From: Annona cherimola | Taxonomy: Eukaryota > Streptophyta > Magnoliopsida > Magnoliales > Annonaceae | DNA: 64,000 nt | Reading direction: 5' to 3' | Assembly: GCA_030490835.1 (NCBI GenBank) | Contig: CM059971.1 | Span: 75,348,224 to 75,412,223, forward strand | Part shown: piece after piece, positions 23,785 through 35,469 of the stretch | How the letters are laid out: each line of letters opens with the position of its first letter | Position numbering within the stretch: the stretch's first letter is position 1 | The notes under the pieces: generated by a model | What the model saw: only the letters and a program-made list of their open reading frames with translations | The model's database searches: none | Told to the model about the DNA's origin: nothing | Program-made: the position numbers and the translations under genes

Positions 23785-24146
23785 GAGGATTGATCCTGTT
23801 AGCTTGGGCTAAACAAATGCCCTACTTAGCCTATTTTAAAAAACCGATTTGTATTTTTTTTTTACTTTTTTCTTTATACACTTATTTATCTAAGTGTATT
23901 TAATGTATAAACCAAGTTTTACTATTTTTTTATATGTGTATATATTTTTCTGATATTTTTAAACATCTATATGTATATATTATTTAAAATATACCTATCT
24001 TTTGAAATCTCAAAATAAATATATACATGTATCCAAAAATGGTAAATAAACAAGTGTGTGAAGAAAAAACAAAAAAAGTTATTGTAAATGAGTTTTTTTA
24101 TGTGAGCTAAACGGAACATTTGTTTAACCTAGGCTAACAGGATCAC
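23785..24146. mobile_element. Foldback MITE, CCTGTTAGC subgroup
   Basis: The left end GAGGATTGATCCTGTTAGC pairs with GGCTAACAGGATCAC at the right. The inner part is GGGCTAAACAAATG / CATTTGTTTAACC. The core is centred near 23,985. The flanking 9-mers do not match, perhaps because of the adjacent tandem duplication. Confidence 0.65.
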
Positions 24147-24338
24147 CCATTTTTACGAGAAAAATATATTTTCTTAATTTTTAGAATAAAAAAGTATTCA
24201 TGAAAAATAAAAAATCTCTCGTCCTCGTTACGTCCCCATCACTCATTTTTACGAGAAAAATATATTTTCTTAATTTTTAGAATAAAAAGGTATTCATGAA
24301 AAATAAAAAATCTCTCGTCCTCGTTACGTCCCCATCAC
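24147..24338. repeat. 96-bp tandem duplication
   Basis: A unit containing TTTTACGAGAAAAATATATT and ending TCGTTACGTCCCCATCAC occurs twice in tandem. The copies differ at only about two positions, so the duplication is recent compared with the repeats around it. Confidence 0.8.
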
Positions 24339-24397
24339 GCAAAGAAAAATGCATAAGCGTTAATTTCATTATCTATCGTCCAAATTTGCACAAGCCT

Positions 24398-24421
24398 TTT
24401 TTTTTTTTTTTTTTTGAAGAG
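24398..24421 (-). mobile_element. Poly(T) insertion with a 15-bp TSD
   Basis: A run of 18 T plus GAAGAG is flanked on both sides by AAATTTGCACAAGCC (24,383-24,397 and 24,422-24,436). This is what an extremely 5'-truncated LINE-driven insertion, in effect only a poly(A) tail, would leave. A partial duplication of neighbouring TTTCATTATCTAT sequence complicates the reading. Confidence 0.5.
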
Positions 24422-24436
24422 AAATTTGCACAAGCC

Positions 24437-24974
24437 CTAATTTCATTATCTATTGTCCAAAACTAGCAACTCTATTTTTCGACCATCTTCGAATCTGCAT
24501 GTTGCTCTATCTTTTGCAATCCACATCCTTATACTTGTCACAATGCATAGTAATTCAGGACTACAACTCACCACCAAACTGCATCTCATGGATAGATTTG
24601 TAATCCACATGCAATTAGACACGATTTCTAGTTCCTGCGTAAATCTACAAATTAAATCCACTAATTTGTAGATTTATACAACCAGCAGTCCCATCTTAAA
24701 TTGCTAAATATAGCACATAAGATGAATAAATTGTTTGCGACTTTGAATTAAAATTAAGTTTTAATTGCAACGAACCATCATCGTAGTGGCCTTGTAGCCC
24801 GATTAGCCACACAAGCAACTGATGAAGACAACTACAGTAGACAAATAATAAAACAAATATCTCTATACAACTTTGGTTCATGTGTCGACGTCAAACTCCC
24901 ATCAGGGTTTTGACCCGTGGGCGTTGAAGGGCTAATGGTGGTTTACTTTTAAGGGTTTACCATTTTGTTTCAAT
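24437..24974. other. Spacer, nothing recognised
   Basis: Frames on both strands overlap here but show no family resemblance. Confidence 0.35.
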
Positions 24975-25151
24975 TCTAGTTTCCAATCAATGTTTTGAAA
25001 GTCCAACTGGGTATGAACCGGACCGTTTTTTTTGTTTTTCCGGTTCAACAGTGCAGGTTGACGGTTGAACCACGGTTGAACTGAAAAACCATGAATCGGG
25101 ATATAACAGATTCACGGTCCAACCGGTCTGACCATCTGGTTCGGTCCAGTT
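24975..25151. repeat. CGGTTCAACC-rich repeat fragment
   Basis: Repeated words GGTTCAAC, GGTTGAACC and CCGGTC in both orientations look like the subterminal region of a DNA transposon, possibly hAT. The right part is cut by the SINE that follows. Confidence 0.4.
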
Positions 25152-25450
25152 TTTTTTTTATTGGTATATTTTTACATTCATCTCAACACATATTACACTG
25201 AAGTTTAGAGATATTCTTACAAATCTGGAGACACTCAGCTCCTCCAAAGAAATCCGAAGACACACAGCTCCGCCAAAGAATAAGGAAGATACAACTTCCA
25301 ACAACCGAACAGAAGACCACAGCTCCTACTAACTTCCACAGCTCCTACCAACATCTGGCCGAAATCCCGTACGTGGGATTCAAACCGCACACCGCATTGC
25401 CCGCGCCTGCACAACACTATTCAGCCTGCGGTGACCAACCCAGCAGTGCT
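25152..25450 (-). mobile_element. tRNA-derived SINE, minus strand
   Basis: On the minus strand there is an A-box-like TGGTCACCGCAGG (near 25,425), then a B box GGTTTGAATCCC (near 25,375). An unrelated body follows and the element ends ATACCAATAAAAAAAAA. Length of about 300 bp and layout fit a plant SINE. No TSD was seen. The 60-codon minus-strand frame lies inside it and is not a gene. Confidence 0.6.
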
Positions 25451-25804
25451 TACAATGAAATCTCTAAATAGAAATAGTAAAATAAAAAAGATAATTATAC
25501 ATAGAATTGCATTATCCATTGATATCTTCTTAAAATCATTAAATTTGAATTCATGTTTCTGTACTCATATTTTACATTTATAGAGGGAAAATTCTTAACT
25601 ACGAGAGTTAAAGTGTTAAACACATTAATTTAAAATAAAGCATCTGATGAAAAATAAAATGGGAGCGTCACATATTACGCATATGCATATGCTGGGCCTA
25701 AATGGGTTGGGCGGGTTGGGTTTTTCCCAAAACTACAGCTATTTCTGTTCTATTCTGAAATGTCTAATGGGCCAGTGTCCCAGCCCTGCTTATAGTTCGA
25801 AATG
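25451..25804. other. Spacer, nothing recognised
   Basis: AT-rich with a short GC patch near 25,690-25,720. No feature supported. Confidence 0.35.
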
Positions 25805-26070
25805 ATCCTAGACTCACCTTGCTGTTTTTGCGCTCATGCGGACGGGTGCATTTTACCCATTTATTTTTATTTTTTTGAAATATTTTTATACAACTATTAA
25901 TCTAGGCGTATTTAAAATGTATATCAACTTTTATCATTTTTGAAAACTTTTAGATATTTATTTTTGATTTTTTAAAATCAATAGCTTTTTCATAGTGTAA
26001 AAAAATTTTCAAAAAAAATTTAAAAAATAAATTTTTGCACCGGATGCACCGGATCCGGACTCGGAAAAGT
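25805..26070. mobile_element. Foldback MITE, decayed
   Basis: GATCCTAGACTC at the left faces GCACCGGATCCGG at the right. The core is present on both arms (CTAGGCGTATTTAAAATG on the left), with part of the right arm deleted. Confidence 0.5.
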
Positions 26071-26236
26071 CGCGCCAATGTACTAATCCATCACAGGTAT
26101 GAGTATAAATAACTACAAAAATTTTTTTATTAGAAAATAACTACAAAAATTAAAATAGAAAGGGAAAGATGTTACTACTCAGTAATAAATAACCACGGAT
26201 GACATCGGACCTGTAATAAAATAAACAAATAAAAAA

Positions 26237-27111
26237 AAGGAACGATCCTGTTAGCTATTTACTTAGCTCATCTCAAAAAATTCATTTGCAATACTTTTTT
26301 TTATTTTTCCTTTATACTCTTGTTTATCTTGTATTTAATATATAAATAAAGTTTTATTATTTTTGGATATACGTATGTTTTTGAATTTTTTTATTTTTTC
26401 ATACACTTATTTATTTATTTTGAAAATACACTTGTTTATTTAAGTATATTTAATATATAAACTAAGTTTTATCATTTTTGGATATATGTATATTTTCGGA
26501 TGTGTAAATATATACACATATCCAAAAAAATGATAAAATTTTGTTTATATATTAAAGAGGAATGATTTTGTTGACTGGGCTCAACAAATACCCTACTTAG
26601 CTCACCTCAAAATATACACTTACAATTTTTTTTTGCTTTTTTTACGCACTTATTTATCTAAATATATTTAACCATTTTTTGAATATATGTATATATTTTT
26701 GATATTTTTAAACATTTATGTGTATATATGCATTTAAAATACATCTACCTTTAAAAATCTAAAAAAATATATATACATATTTAAAAATAGAAAAACTTGA
26801 TTTATACGTTAAATACATTTACGTAAACAAACGTACGAAAAAAAACAAAAAATTGTAATAAACGGGTTTTTTCAAATAGACTAAGCGAGATATTTGCTTA
26901 ACCTGGGCTAATAGAATCACTCTTCTATGTTAAATATACTTAGATAAAAATGTATGAAGAAAAAAATAAATAAAAAGTGTATACACATATCAAAAAATGG
27001 TAAATTTGGGTTTATATGTTAAATACATTTAGATAAACAAGTTTATGGTGAAAAAATTAAAAAAGTATTGTAACTGAATTTTTTGAATAGTTTAAGCAAA
27101 GATCATTCTTC
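26237..27111. mobile_element. Foldback MITE with perfect TSD, outer of a nested pair
   Basis: AATAAAAAA flanks both sides (26,228-26,236 and 27,112-27,120). The left end AAGGAACGATCCTGTTAGC mirrors the right end AAGCAAAGATCATTCTTC. A second copy of the same family (26,557-26,925) is inserted in it. Without that insert it is about 500 bp. Confidence 0.85.
26557..26925. mobile_element. Foldback MITE, inner copy
   Basis: The flanks TATATTAAA (26,548-26,556) and TATGTTAAA (26,926-26,934) match at 8 of 9. The ends are GAGGAATGATTTTGTTGAC and GGCTAATAGAATCACTCTTC. It belongs to the same subgroup as its host, the surrounding element. Confidence 0.85.
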
Positions 27112-27120
27112 AATAAAAAA

Positions 27121-27985
27121 TCGTATTGAAAATATAAAATAAAATCGTTGTGTCGATGTACATTTTGAACGAGCCTTGTTCTTATGGGCCGATTAACTGA
27201 AATTTGCAAAGCATGCTAGATTGGAAATTAATTTCTTCTTCTTAGAATTTAGTATCGAATTTCGATTCATCAGTGATGGGCCCGAAATGGGTGACGCCAC
27301 GGAGATATTTGAATGGTGTGTCGACACCTACAAAACAAAATTGTTGCCGGGAAGTGTACATAAATGAACCTTGGTCGTGTGGGTCTCGATTCCATTGGAA
27401 AGGACTGGGAATATGCAAGCGATGCTATATTGAAAATTAATTTCTATTTTTGAAAAACTCATTTAATGTCGAATTTTGATTCATCGGCAAGCTCAGCTCC
27501 AGTGATATCCGTTGAACCTTCTCATTTGGATCTTGCCATAATAATTTAATGATATTTAAATATTAATTTAGCACCATTTATTTAGCAATAAAAAGGGGCC
27601 ATAAAATTAGCATATTCAGGAAGGAATGTTAAATATTATAACTGACTTTCGCGTCGTCTTGAGCCCAAACAAAAAGGCTTCACTGGAATCTCGTTGGAGC
27701 TTGCCTTGGGCACAGACTCACAGCGGAAAGGCCCGCTATTCGCTTGTTTTAATTGCAGCATTTTAATAATGTTTTAATTTTAGTTTTTTTATGGTATATT
27801 TTAATTTCAGTTTTAAATCTGAATAATTCGGGAATTTTGAGTCTTCCAATTTGTGTAAATTAATTCTCTGGATATGATCCACTGTGGATGGGAGTTCCAA
27901 AGTATTATATCGGGGGGGTTGCGATCTTATATGGTCACTCGTCGATCGGGCGATTTCATGTGACCAGAAAAAAATATATTTTAAA
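27121..27985. other. Spacer with a diverged direct repeat
   Basis: Two roughly 80-bp segments, near 27,212-27,285 and 27,415-27,500, share GAAAATTAATTTCT and ATTTCGATTCATC-type words. No element ends or coding potential seen. Confidence 0.4.

Positions 27986-27988
<3 letters not shown>

Positions 27989-28029
<41 letters not shown>
27989..28029. repeat. (TA)n microsatellite
   Basis: About 20 uninterrupted TA units. It lies inside a 72-codon frame that is therefore not a gene. Confidence 0.95.
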
Positions 28030-28032
<3 letters not shown>

Positions 28033-28671
28033 TGTAACCTCTAGCTTTTTCGTCACGCGAACTTTGGTAATTTTTTATATTTATTTTGATTTTCGAAAAT
28101 AATACCTTTTAAAAAATAAAATAACATACCAATTTTTTTTTTTTAAATGCCGAGTTTCACAATGTGAAAGATGTGGGTAAAGCTCAATATTAAGTAATTT
28201 TCCCAACACACCTTTAGGAATTAGTTGGATTTTTAACTGCTAATTAGCAACGAGATTATATAGTTGCTAAAAGTAATAAGAAATGAAATTTTAACTTTTA
28301 GGTTCGTTGATAAAGCTTAATTTTCGTGTTGTGCATATTTATAAAAAAAATATTTTAAAAATAAAAAATTATTTTCAGATCACCTATGAATCATCCAATT
28401 TTACTTGCATGCTGCATGACTATAGATGGTGAGCTCTTGGGTACATGAATGGGACATGGATGTATGATGCCAATTTTCAGCATTGAATAGAACGTTAAAA
28501 TAGTGGGGGCGCAAATGTCAGCGTCCAAGATTTATGGGGAGAAACGTGTGGACCAGGTTGTCCAAATTCACAAGATATTTTTTTTTTTTTGGGGGTAGTG
28601 CATGCTCTCATATAAACTAATTTGCATGGTACAGTAGCAGTATTCCATCAACATGATTATCAAATTGCATA
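28030..28671. other. Spacer, nothing recognised
   Basis: AT-rich. Poly(T) runs near 28,132 and 28,578. Confidence 0.35.
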
Positions 28672-28830
28672 TAATGAAATTACCTAAAATGCGATTGATT
28701 TTTAAAAATAAATATCTAAAATACTTTAAAAAGGATAAAAATTGATACACACGTTAAATACACTTAGATTAAAAAATTCAAAAATAAATAAAAAATGTTA
28801 AATGCACGCGAGTGCAGTGTGTATCAGGTC
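28672..28830. repeat. Single right arm of a foldback element
   Basis: Contains ATTACCTAAAATGCGATTGA, GATAAAAATTGATACAC and AATGCACGCGAGTGCA, matching the right arms of the GCACCCGGGTGC subgroup. There is no left arm. Confidence 0.5.
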
Positions 28831-29439
28831 CCACCTTAATATTGAATTTGAAAAAAATATTGTCACCCCGATAAAAAAAAAATAGTATTATCGCTGTGTA
28901 TTTAAAAAGTAGATATTATATCTGTTCAAAAAATGAAATACTATATAGAGAATGGAAAAATAAATTTGGAAACTATGAAAAGTCATCTAATTCTCATCCT
29001 ATTTAATCTAATTGAATATCGTGATCATGAATTATTATTGGTGTATAGTATATATTATCAACTATTACCAACCAATTTTTTATTTAGCTAAATTTCAACC
29101 TTTTGTACTGAACCTAAACAATTAAAACTTTTAAGGACCACCGACATAAGAAATTGAAAGGAAATAATATAGCAATAACATAAGAGATTATATCTTTCAC
29201 AAAAATGAGTAAAAATAACACAAATTAAAATATTTTGGAAGAAGATGAGTTGTAATTAAAATAATAAAACAATTAAGAAAGATGATTATTCATGATATTC
29301 TGAGAAATATACGTATAGTTTGCTAAAATAGTTAAATATTTCACGGAAGACTTTTTTTAAAAAAATCTTAAACACCTTCTTGTATCCAATTAGTTTGCCA
29401 TAAAATATTGTTTAGAAATATTCACCTGCATGGAGAAAT
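28831..29439. other. Spacer, nothing recognised
   Basis: AT-rich with no supported feature. Confidence 0.35.
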
Positions 29440-29707
29440 TTAAGGTATGTTTATTTTTCTTATAAAACTTTTCATACTTCATAACTATTTTATTTTTTAA
29501 TTATTTGTTCGCATCTTCTTATATAAACTATTATATTTTTCAATTACTTCTATCCAACTATTTATACAACTAATCTGTTTATTTTAATTTTATTCTCTTT
29601 ACTTTTCATCATTATTCCTATTATATCACATTATTTTTTCCCATTTCAAAAACCTTTTATGTCGAAAAAATTTTCATTAAAAATTTTACCATTTCTCAAA
29701 CACACCC
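29440..29707. mobile_element. GTGTGTTTGG MITE
   Basis: Begins AGGTATGTTTATT and ends CTCAAACACACCC. The body has the family words (TTTTCAATTACTTCTATCC, CTTTACTTTTCATCATT). Confidence 0.65.
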
Positions 29708-30299
29708 TTAAAAAGAAAAATGCCACATGCGTGTTGGGAGAGATCAGAATGATCTGAAACTCGGAGAATGGCATGGTCCTGAAGGAATACCCGCAGTGAC
29801 AAATATAGCAGTTCATTATTGGCGTGAACAAAACATCACTGTCCTGCCAGCTAAAATTGTTTGAGAATTTTCTACCTAATTCGGAAATCATCAAAAAATA
29901 ATGTCTGTTTGTTCTTTAATGAATATAAAAATGTCATTAACTGTTACCACTTGGATGACTAAAATGTTTGAGATGGGTAAATTAAGAGTATATGGATGGA
30001 AAGTTTAGAGCATGAAGTTGGACAAAAGTATTGTTTGATTTTTTTTTTTTTTCGTGAAGTTGTCCTCGGTTCATATGATAAAAAAAAAGGTCATTAGCTA
30101 GGAAGGCGTAATTTCAATTTTCTATTGTGAGAATTTGCCAATGGAATGAACCCAGACCACTCTTTTCAGCTCTATCCAAAGGCCTGCCTGGACCTTGTCA
30201 GGCAATGGTCATCGGTCTTAAATGCGTGTGAATGGACGCCGGAGGCCAACGCCTCAGAAATGGGTGTTTATCTTTAGGTCCATACAAAATGTGTTTAGG
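29708..30299. other. Spacer, nothing recognised
   Basis: Includes the minus-strand 82-codon frame at 29,646-29,894, which straddles the MITE edge and is not supported as a gene. Confidence 0.35.
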
Positions 30300-30735
30300 C
30301 TTTTTTTTATCTTTTTGTATAATTTCAAGTATACCAATATAGTTTAACTATAGTTGTAAATATATTCATATAGTTTTAAAAATTAAAAATTACTCTCATA
30401 TAATTTAACCATAATTGCAAATATACTCATGTCGTTATGATGCGTTAGTGCACTATCAAGGCGTAAGTACATTTGCAAAGGTTTGCAAACTACATGTATA
30501 TATTTACAAAAATTAAATATACCTACTTAATTAATAAAAGTGCAAATATACCCACATAGTTCATATATCTTTTCAAATATACTCATGCCATGACGATGAG
30601 TAACGACATTATAATGACGTACGTATATATGCAATTATAGTCAAACTAGATAAGTAATTTATAATTTTCGAAACTATGTGAGTGTATTTGCAAATATGGC
30701 CAAACTAATTGGGTGTATTTGTAAATCACCCTTCT
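30300..30735. mobile_element. AATTGCAAATATACTCA-type repeat, second copy
   Basis: Words ACCATAATTGCAAATATACTC and their inverses recur, as in 1572-2400. It ends GGGTGTATTTGTAAATCACCC. It is non-coding and of unknown class. Confidence 0.5.
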
Positions 30736-32426
30736 TTTTTATAATTTAAGTTATGTATATATACAAAGCACCCCATATAGTATACTAAAGTTGTATTAAA
30801 ATTTATAAATAGAAGAGACACAACTCCTACACAAAAAATATGGAGACACGATTCAGTGCTGGCCGGGTGTTGAGGCTTCTTTGTATTAGAGCATTTATAT
30901 CACACCCAAATAAACATATTAATGAAACAGTCCTCCCTGATTATTAGTCAGCTCGTAACCATTCTTTCTTAATTCTTGTTATTATGATTATTATTATCTG
31001 CATCATAGCATCTTGGCATTACAAACTAGGCACTTTCATAACTCTCATCATGGAAGATATCTTATAAATATTCCTACTCTCATGAGAGATAATTGTAATA
31101 ACTCTGTTCCGGGAGAAGCGCCATGGCACCACAATGGGTTACCGCTAGAGCACTCTCCTGATGGCACTTCTTTTAATTCTTAAATATTTATATGTTTGTG
31201 TTAAAAATTACTATGCATGCAATTAATGGTATTAAATTTGGAAAATGACAAGGCATGTGGAGTTGTGTACGGATGTATTTAAATTATTTGCTAAAACTGT
31301 TTATGATGGCCAACTGACATTCAACAGAAATCAACCTCTTGTATTTTTTTTAAAAAAAAAATGCCATCATGGGCGATGTCTATTTGCAACCATACATTTG
31401 GGGAAGAAATCACCTCTCGAAATACATAGATCACTTCGAAATCATTCGCTGATAAATAATGGGGAGCTGTAGGTCAAAACCCAAAAGAAACGAGTCATAA
31501 CTGTGTAACAGAAACGAAGTGAAAGAGAGGGAATTATTAGAAAAGGGATCATGATGCATTAAGTCAGTAGCAACACTTTAGCAACACTTTTTTTTATTTT
31601 TTTTATTTTCATAAATGCCCTAGTGTCAGATAGATTGCCAGTACGGTAACTTTTGATAATTTTTTAAATTTACTTGCCGATTTATTTTATTTTTAAAATC
31701 TATCAAATCTCACCCTTAAAGGATATAAATGGAGCACGCCCGTTTATAAAAAATAATAATAATAATTAAAAAAAAGGGATTTGTGCATCTCGTGAACACA
31801 GAGAAAAGTGTACATATAAAAGGATGATCTTAACAAAATAAGTTTTTTTAATAAAGACAAGAATGAAATAATCGAAACTATAGACAATGATTTAAAAAAA
31901 TTAAAATTAGTAGTCGTAATTAGGATATCGCCTTATTTTAAATGGTACGCAAAAGACGTATTTTCTTATTACAGCTTTTCCCATCCAAGCATACCAATAT
32001 TTTGTTTAGGATAAATAGTCTATCGTGCTTGTTTTGTTATACAAAATTCTTGATGGTTTTCATTCTTAGGACGTTTATTTGCATGGTTTTTTGTATTTTT
32101 GCCATTTTGTATCTTTTACTTCATAATTATTGATTTTGCAAAAATATCTCTATTTTTTAATTTTATTTATAAAAGCTTCTTTTGCATCAACCTTGGCTAC
32201 ATTTTCAAACGCTACTTTTTTATGATCAGCGTTATAATATCTGAAACTCATCTCATCTTATATTGCTAATGAAGCCTAAGATTTCATATTACAAATGAAG
32301 CCCAGTAATCTTTATTAGTTTTTTTTATAAGTAGCTTACATCAACAAATTTTATTTTATTTTTTTTGTTTTTGTATAATAAGCTTACAACAACAGGGGGA
32401 GACCAACTCCTCACAAAGGAGATAAA
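30736..32426. other. Long AT-rich spacer
   Basis: About 1.7 kb without a recognised element. A SINE-like scrap with CACAACTCCTACAC occurs near 30,815, and another with AGCTTACAACAACAG near 32,380. Short plus-strand frames at 31,245 and 31,942 have no recognisable domains. Confidence 0.35.
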
Positions 32427-32644
32427 GTATGTGTTTATGAAATGATAAAACTTTTAGATGAAAAATTTTTAATATAAAAGTTTTTTGACTTAAAGAGAAT
32501 ACTGTCATATACTAGGGGTAATGATGAGGAGTAAAAAAAAAATAATGTTAAAATATGTATATTAGTTGTAAGGGTAGTTGTGGAGAAATGATTAGAAAGT
32601 AGAGTAGTTATACAGAAAGATGCGAAAAAATAACCAAACACACC
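32427..32644. mobile_element. GTGTGTTTGG MITE, partial
   Basis: Starts AGTATGTGTTTATG and ends AACCAAACACACCC. Shorter than the others. Confidence 0.6.
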
Positions 32645-33479
32645 CAAACTCTCATAACTGGATACAAACCAAAACTTGGATTGATCCGACTACCTGCCTG
32701 GCACCAACTAGGCTATGCCAATGTTGCTTAATTTTGACAGAAAGTGGGTTAATGTTTTACCGAAATTAGTTTAATTTGTAAACAAAGTTAATCAATGGGG
32801 CATTTCTATAAAATAATATGATTATGGAGTAAAATTGCAAAATAATAAAAGATGAGTTGGTTGTTGAAAATATTTCTATATGACTCTGGAAGAAAAATCA
32901 CAAGAACAAAAAATGACATTTTAATCCTTTTAAAAATAACTCATGCTTATTTTTTTTAAAAAAAATAAATGGCTCATGCTTCGGTAAGCAAACCATTTTT
33001 TATTGGTGGATGGTCTAGTACCTTATGAAGGTGTACTTCAATACAGGGGCCTTCACCGAATTTCAAATCCTTGACCACTTTACCCTAATACCCTATATCT
33101 ACTCATGTCAGTCATTTATCATCCAAGTGGCCATAAGCAAACCACCTATTTGCATAGAACTCTTTTTAAAGTAGAAGTTGAAACATGGACACAAATCTCA
33201 ATTTTGTAGGAACCACAATTTCCTTAACAGCAATTTGATGGGACATCTACGTCAACGTTACTGGAGTGTTATGGTATTGAAACTACTTCAGGGGTGATTT
33301 TGATTGAGAAATGGCAACAGAGATTGTCATCTTTGGGGTAAGTGGCATGATGGAGACTGAAATACGGCAGCAATGCAGCTCTACATATTCTAGCCTTTCA
33401 AAGATCTTTTTTTTTTCTTAGTAGGTAGTCAGCAATATTCTGTTAAATTCAGTTATAAATCTTGTTCGGTTATTTATTA
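32645..33479. other. Spacer, nothing recognised
   Basis: Mixed AT-rich sequence. SINE-like scraps (TTCAAATCCTTGACC near 33,060) are too decayed to call. Confidence 0.35.
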
Positions 33480-33990
33480 ATGGACTCTGAAAAGCGATTT
33501 TGTATAACTCTTTTCATTCTCAAATATTGATAATTGACGTAAAATCTAATTTATTTATTGTATTTAACATTATTTATGTAACTAGAAAACGAAATTTCAT
33601 CTAAATCAAATATGTGCATAGGTCACATTCGCTTAAAAATAGATATATTCATGTGTAAATTAAGGATAATGCTTAGATCTATTCAGATATGTATTAGAAT
33701 ATAATAATAATACTTATAGACTAACTTATCTACATAGTAGTGATATTTTAGATTGTTAGACGTTGAAAATGCTATTTAAAATTTATTTTTTAATATTAAA
33801 TTATTTTATTAATACGATTTCATATATTTATAGATGAGTTTTATATAAGTGATGCTAAACAAATGAAGGGGTTTCCATAATACTATGAATATTGTTAAAT
33901 ACAATAGATGAAGTTGATTATTCATTAATTATCAAGATAGTAAAAATAAAAAAATTCGTACAGAGGAGGGATTTCATAGAAATGGAGTCT
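33480..33990. mobile_element. Micron-like element, long form
   Basis: Carries ATATTGATAATTGACGTAAAA, CATCTAAATCAAATATG and inverse words (ACATAGTAGTGATATTTTAG) as in the 17,285 unit. It starts near GACTCTGAAAAGCG and ends near TTCATAGAAATGGAGTC. Confidence 0.55.
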
Positions 33991-34027
33991 TTTATTAATG
34001 AAGTCAATTATTTGGTTAGTTAAGGCA

Positions 34028-34182
34028 TATAAATGCTGGCACAACCAGCGCCTTGGCGCACTGGTGTGCATAGTGGGCATGTTTACCCATAGTGGAGGGT
34101 TCGACCCTCCCCACTCGCAGTCTTTCCAATAGTTGTGGAGGTTAACTTTACTCTAGTGATGAGGGTTACAGGAATTTTCCTT
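34028..34182 (+). mobile_element. tRNA-derived SINE, plus strand
   Basis: An A-box-like TTGGCGCACTGGTGTGC (about 34,052) is followed by a perfect B box, GGGTTCGACCCTCC (about 34,106-34,119). A GGAGG/CCTCC T-stem is visible, but there is no matching acceptor stem, so this is a SINE head rather than a tRNA gene. The 3' part is cut by the foldback element at 34,183. Confidence 0.55.
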
Positions 34183-34453
34183 GGGTTAAGGCTAAATGCA
34201 CCCGTAGTGCACCCGGGTGCATTTAACCTTTTTTTATTTTTTAAAATTTTTGATACAATTATTAATTTAAGTGTATTTAAAATACCTAAAATGCTATTGA
34301 TTTTCAAAAATTAAAAATAAATATCTAAAATATTTTTAAAATAGTAAAAATTGATATACATGTTAAATATATTTAGATTAACATTCGTATAAAAAACTTT
34401 TCAAAAAATTAAAAAAATGGGTTAAAGCACCCGGGTGCACCGTATCAGCATCC
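34183..34453. mobile_element. Foldback MITE, compact 271-bp copy
   Basis: The flanks ATTTTCCTT (34,174-34,182) and ATTTTCCTC (34,454-34,462) match at 8 of 9. GCACCCGGGTGCATTTAACC on the left faces GGGTTAAAGCACCCGGGTGC on the right. One arm is shortened in the core. Confidence 0.8.
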
Positions 34454-34462
34454 ATTTTCCTC

Positions 34463-35171
34463 CATGTCATAAGGATTTAAAATGTATAATATTTGTTGTC
34501 CTCTTGTATATAAGAGATAAAAAAAAGTGTAGGTATAAATCTATGATTTGAAGGGAGATGAAAATCTAATTGATTTTTCAAGCAATCTAAGTAGCTATAT
34601 GCCTACCCAGTGGAATAAGGAATAAAGCTGGAGGTAAAGAAAATCATTTTGAGGAAATTTCAAATTCCACCGCATCACCAAATCAAATCTCTCACTTACT
34701 CACTCTCTCTCTCTCTCAATAAAAGAAAATTTTAACACCCCTTACAACCTAACATTCAAAGATGTGGAAATATCACTGCTGCGAGTGCTTGGTGTTGGAA
34801 ATCTAACCCGCATACATGCTTGACAGACCTAGTAGGCCAATAAAGAAAAAGGTCGTCTAAACCAGATGACCTTCTTCACCAAATCTTTGACCGCTGGGGA
34901 GACTTTGTGTTCAATTTCCATATTTATCTTTTCCCCTACATTTTTTTCATTTCCGAACAAACTCTTGTGCTAATTCTAATAATGGTTGTCCAACAGGGTT
35001 AATCTTTCAAAAGTCTTAAACTATTTTTTATCACACTTCTAATATGGATTTGTGTAATTATATATAATTTATAAATTCATTATTAATAATTTGAGGAGTC
35101 CCCTGTGTAATAAGTTTTACCTTCATTATTACCATTGTATTTAGCATAATTTTGTTTGGTTAGGAGGCTAA
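34463..35171. other. Spacer with a (CT)n run
   Basis: A CT run lies at about 34,702-34,718. Otherwise nothing recognised. Confidence 0.35.
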
Positions 35172-35435
35172 TGGGAGGTTTGGTAATGTAAATTTTGGTG
35201 GGATTTTCAGACGAGGTGGGAAGTGGAAAAGAAAATTATTTGAAAATTATGTAAAGGATATAAAATAATATGAGCAAAGATTGACTAAATAGAGTAGTTG
35301 TAGAAAAAGCAATTGACATATATGGGTAAAATTCAGAAAAATAGAGTTGGTAGACAATTAAATCATTTTTAAGATAATGTGAAAGAGAGAAAAACTATGA
35401 AAAACTATGGGATGAGATTATCAAACTTTCCTTAA
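35172..35435. mobile_element. Tourist-like MITE, GGGACGTTTGG family, diverged
   Basis: Ends GGGAGGTTTGGTAATG and ATTATCAAACTTTCC. The purine-rich body is the inverse of the copies at 2.7 and 6.8 kb. Confidence 0.5.
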
Positions 35436-35469
35436 TGTTTCATTCACATTAAAGATGTAGATGACTGAC

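Noticed and set aside
25235..25417. 60-codon minus-strand frame
   Set aside because: It lies inside the SINE at 25,152-25,450 and has no recognisable domain.
27884..28102. 72-codon plus-strand frame
   Set aside because: Its middle is a (TA)20 microsatellite read as alternating Tyr and Ile.
34028..34182. Possible functional tRNA gene
   Set aside because: The A and B boxes and T-stem are good, but no acceptor-stem pairing and no proper anticodon stem could be found. A SINE head fits better.
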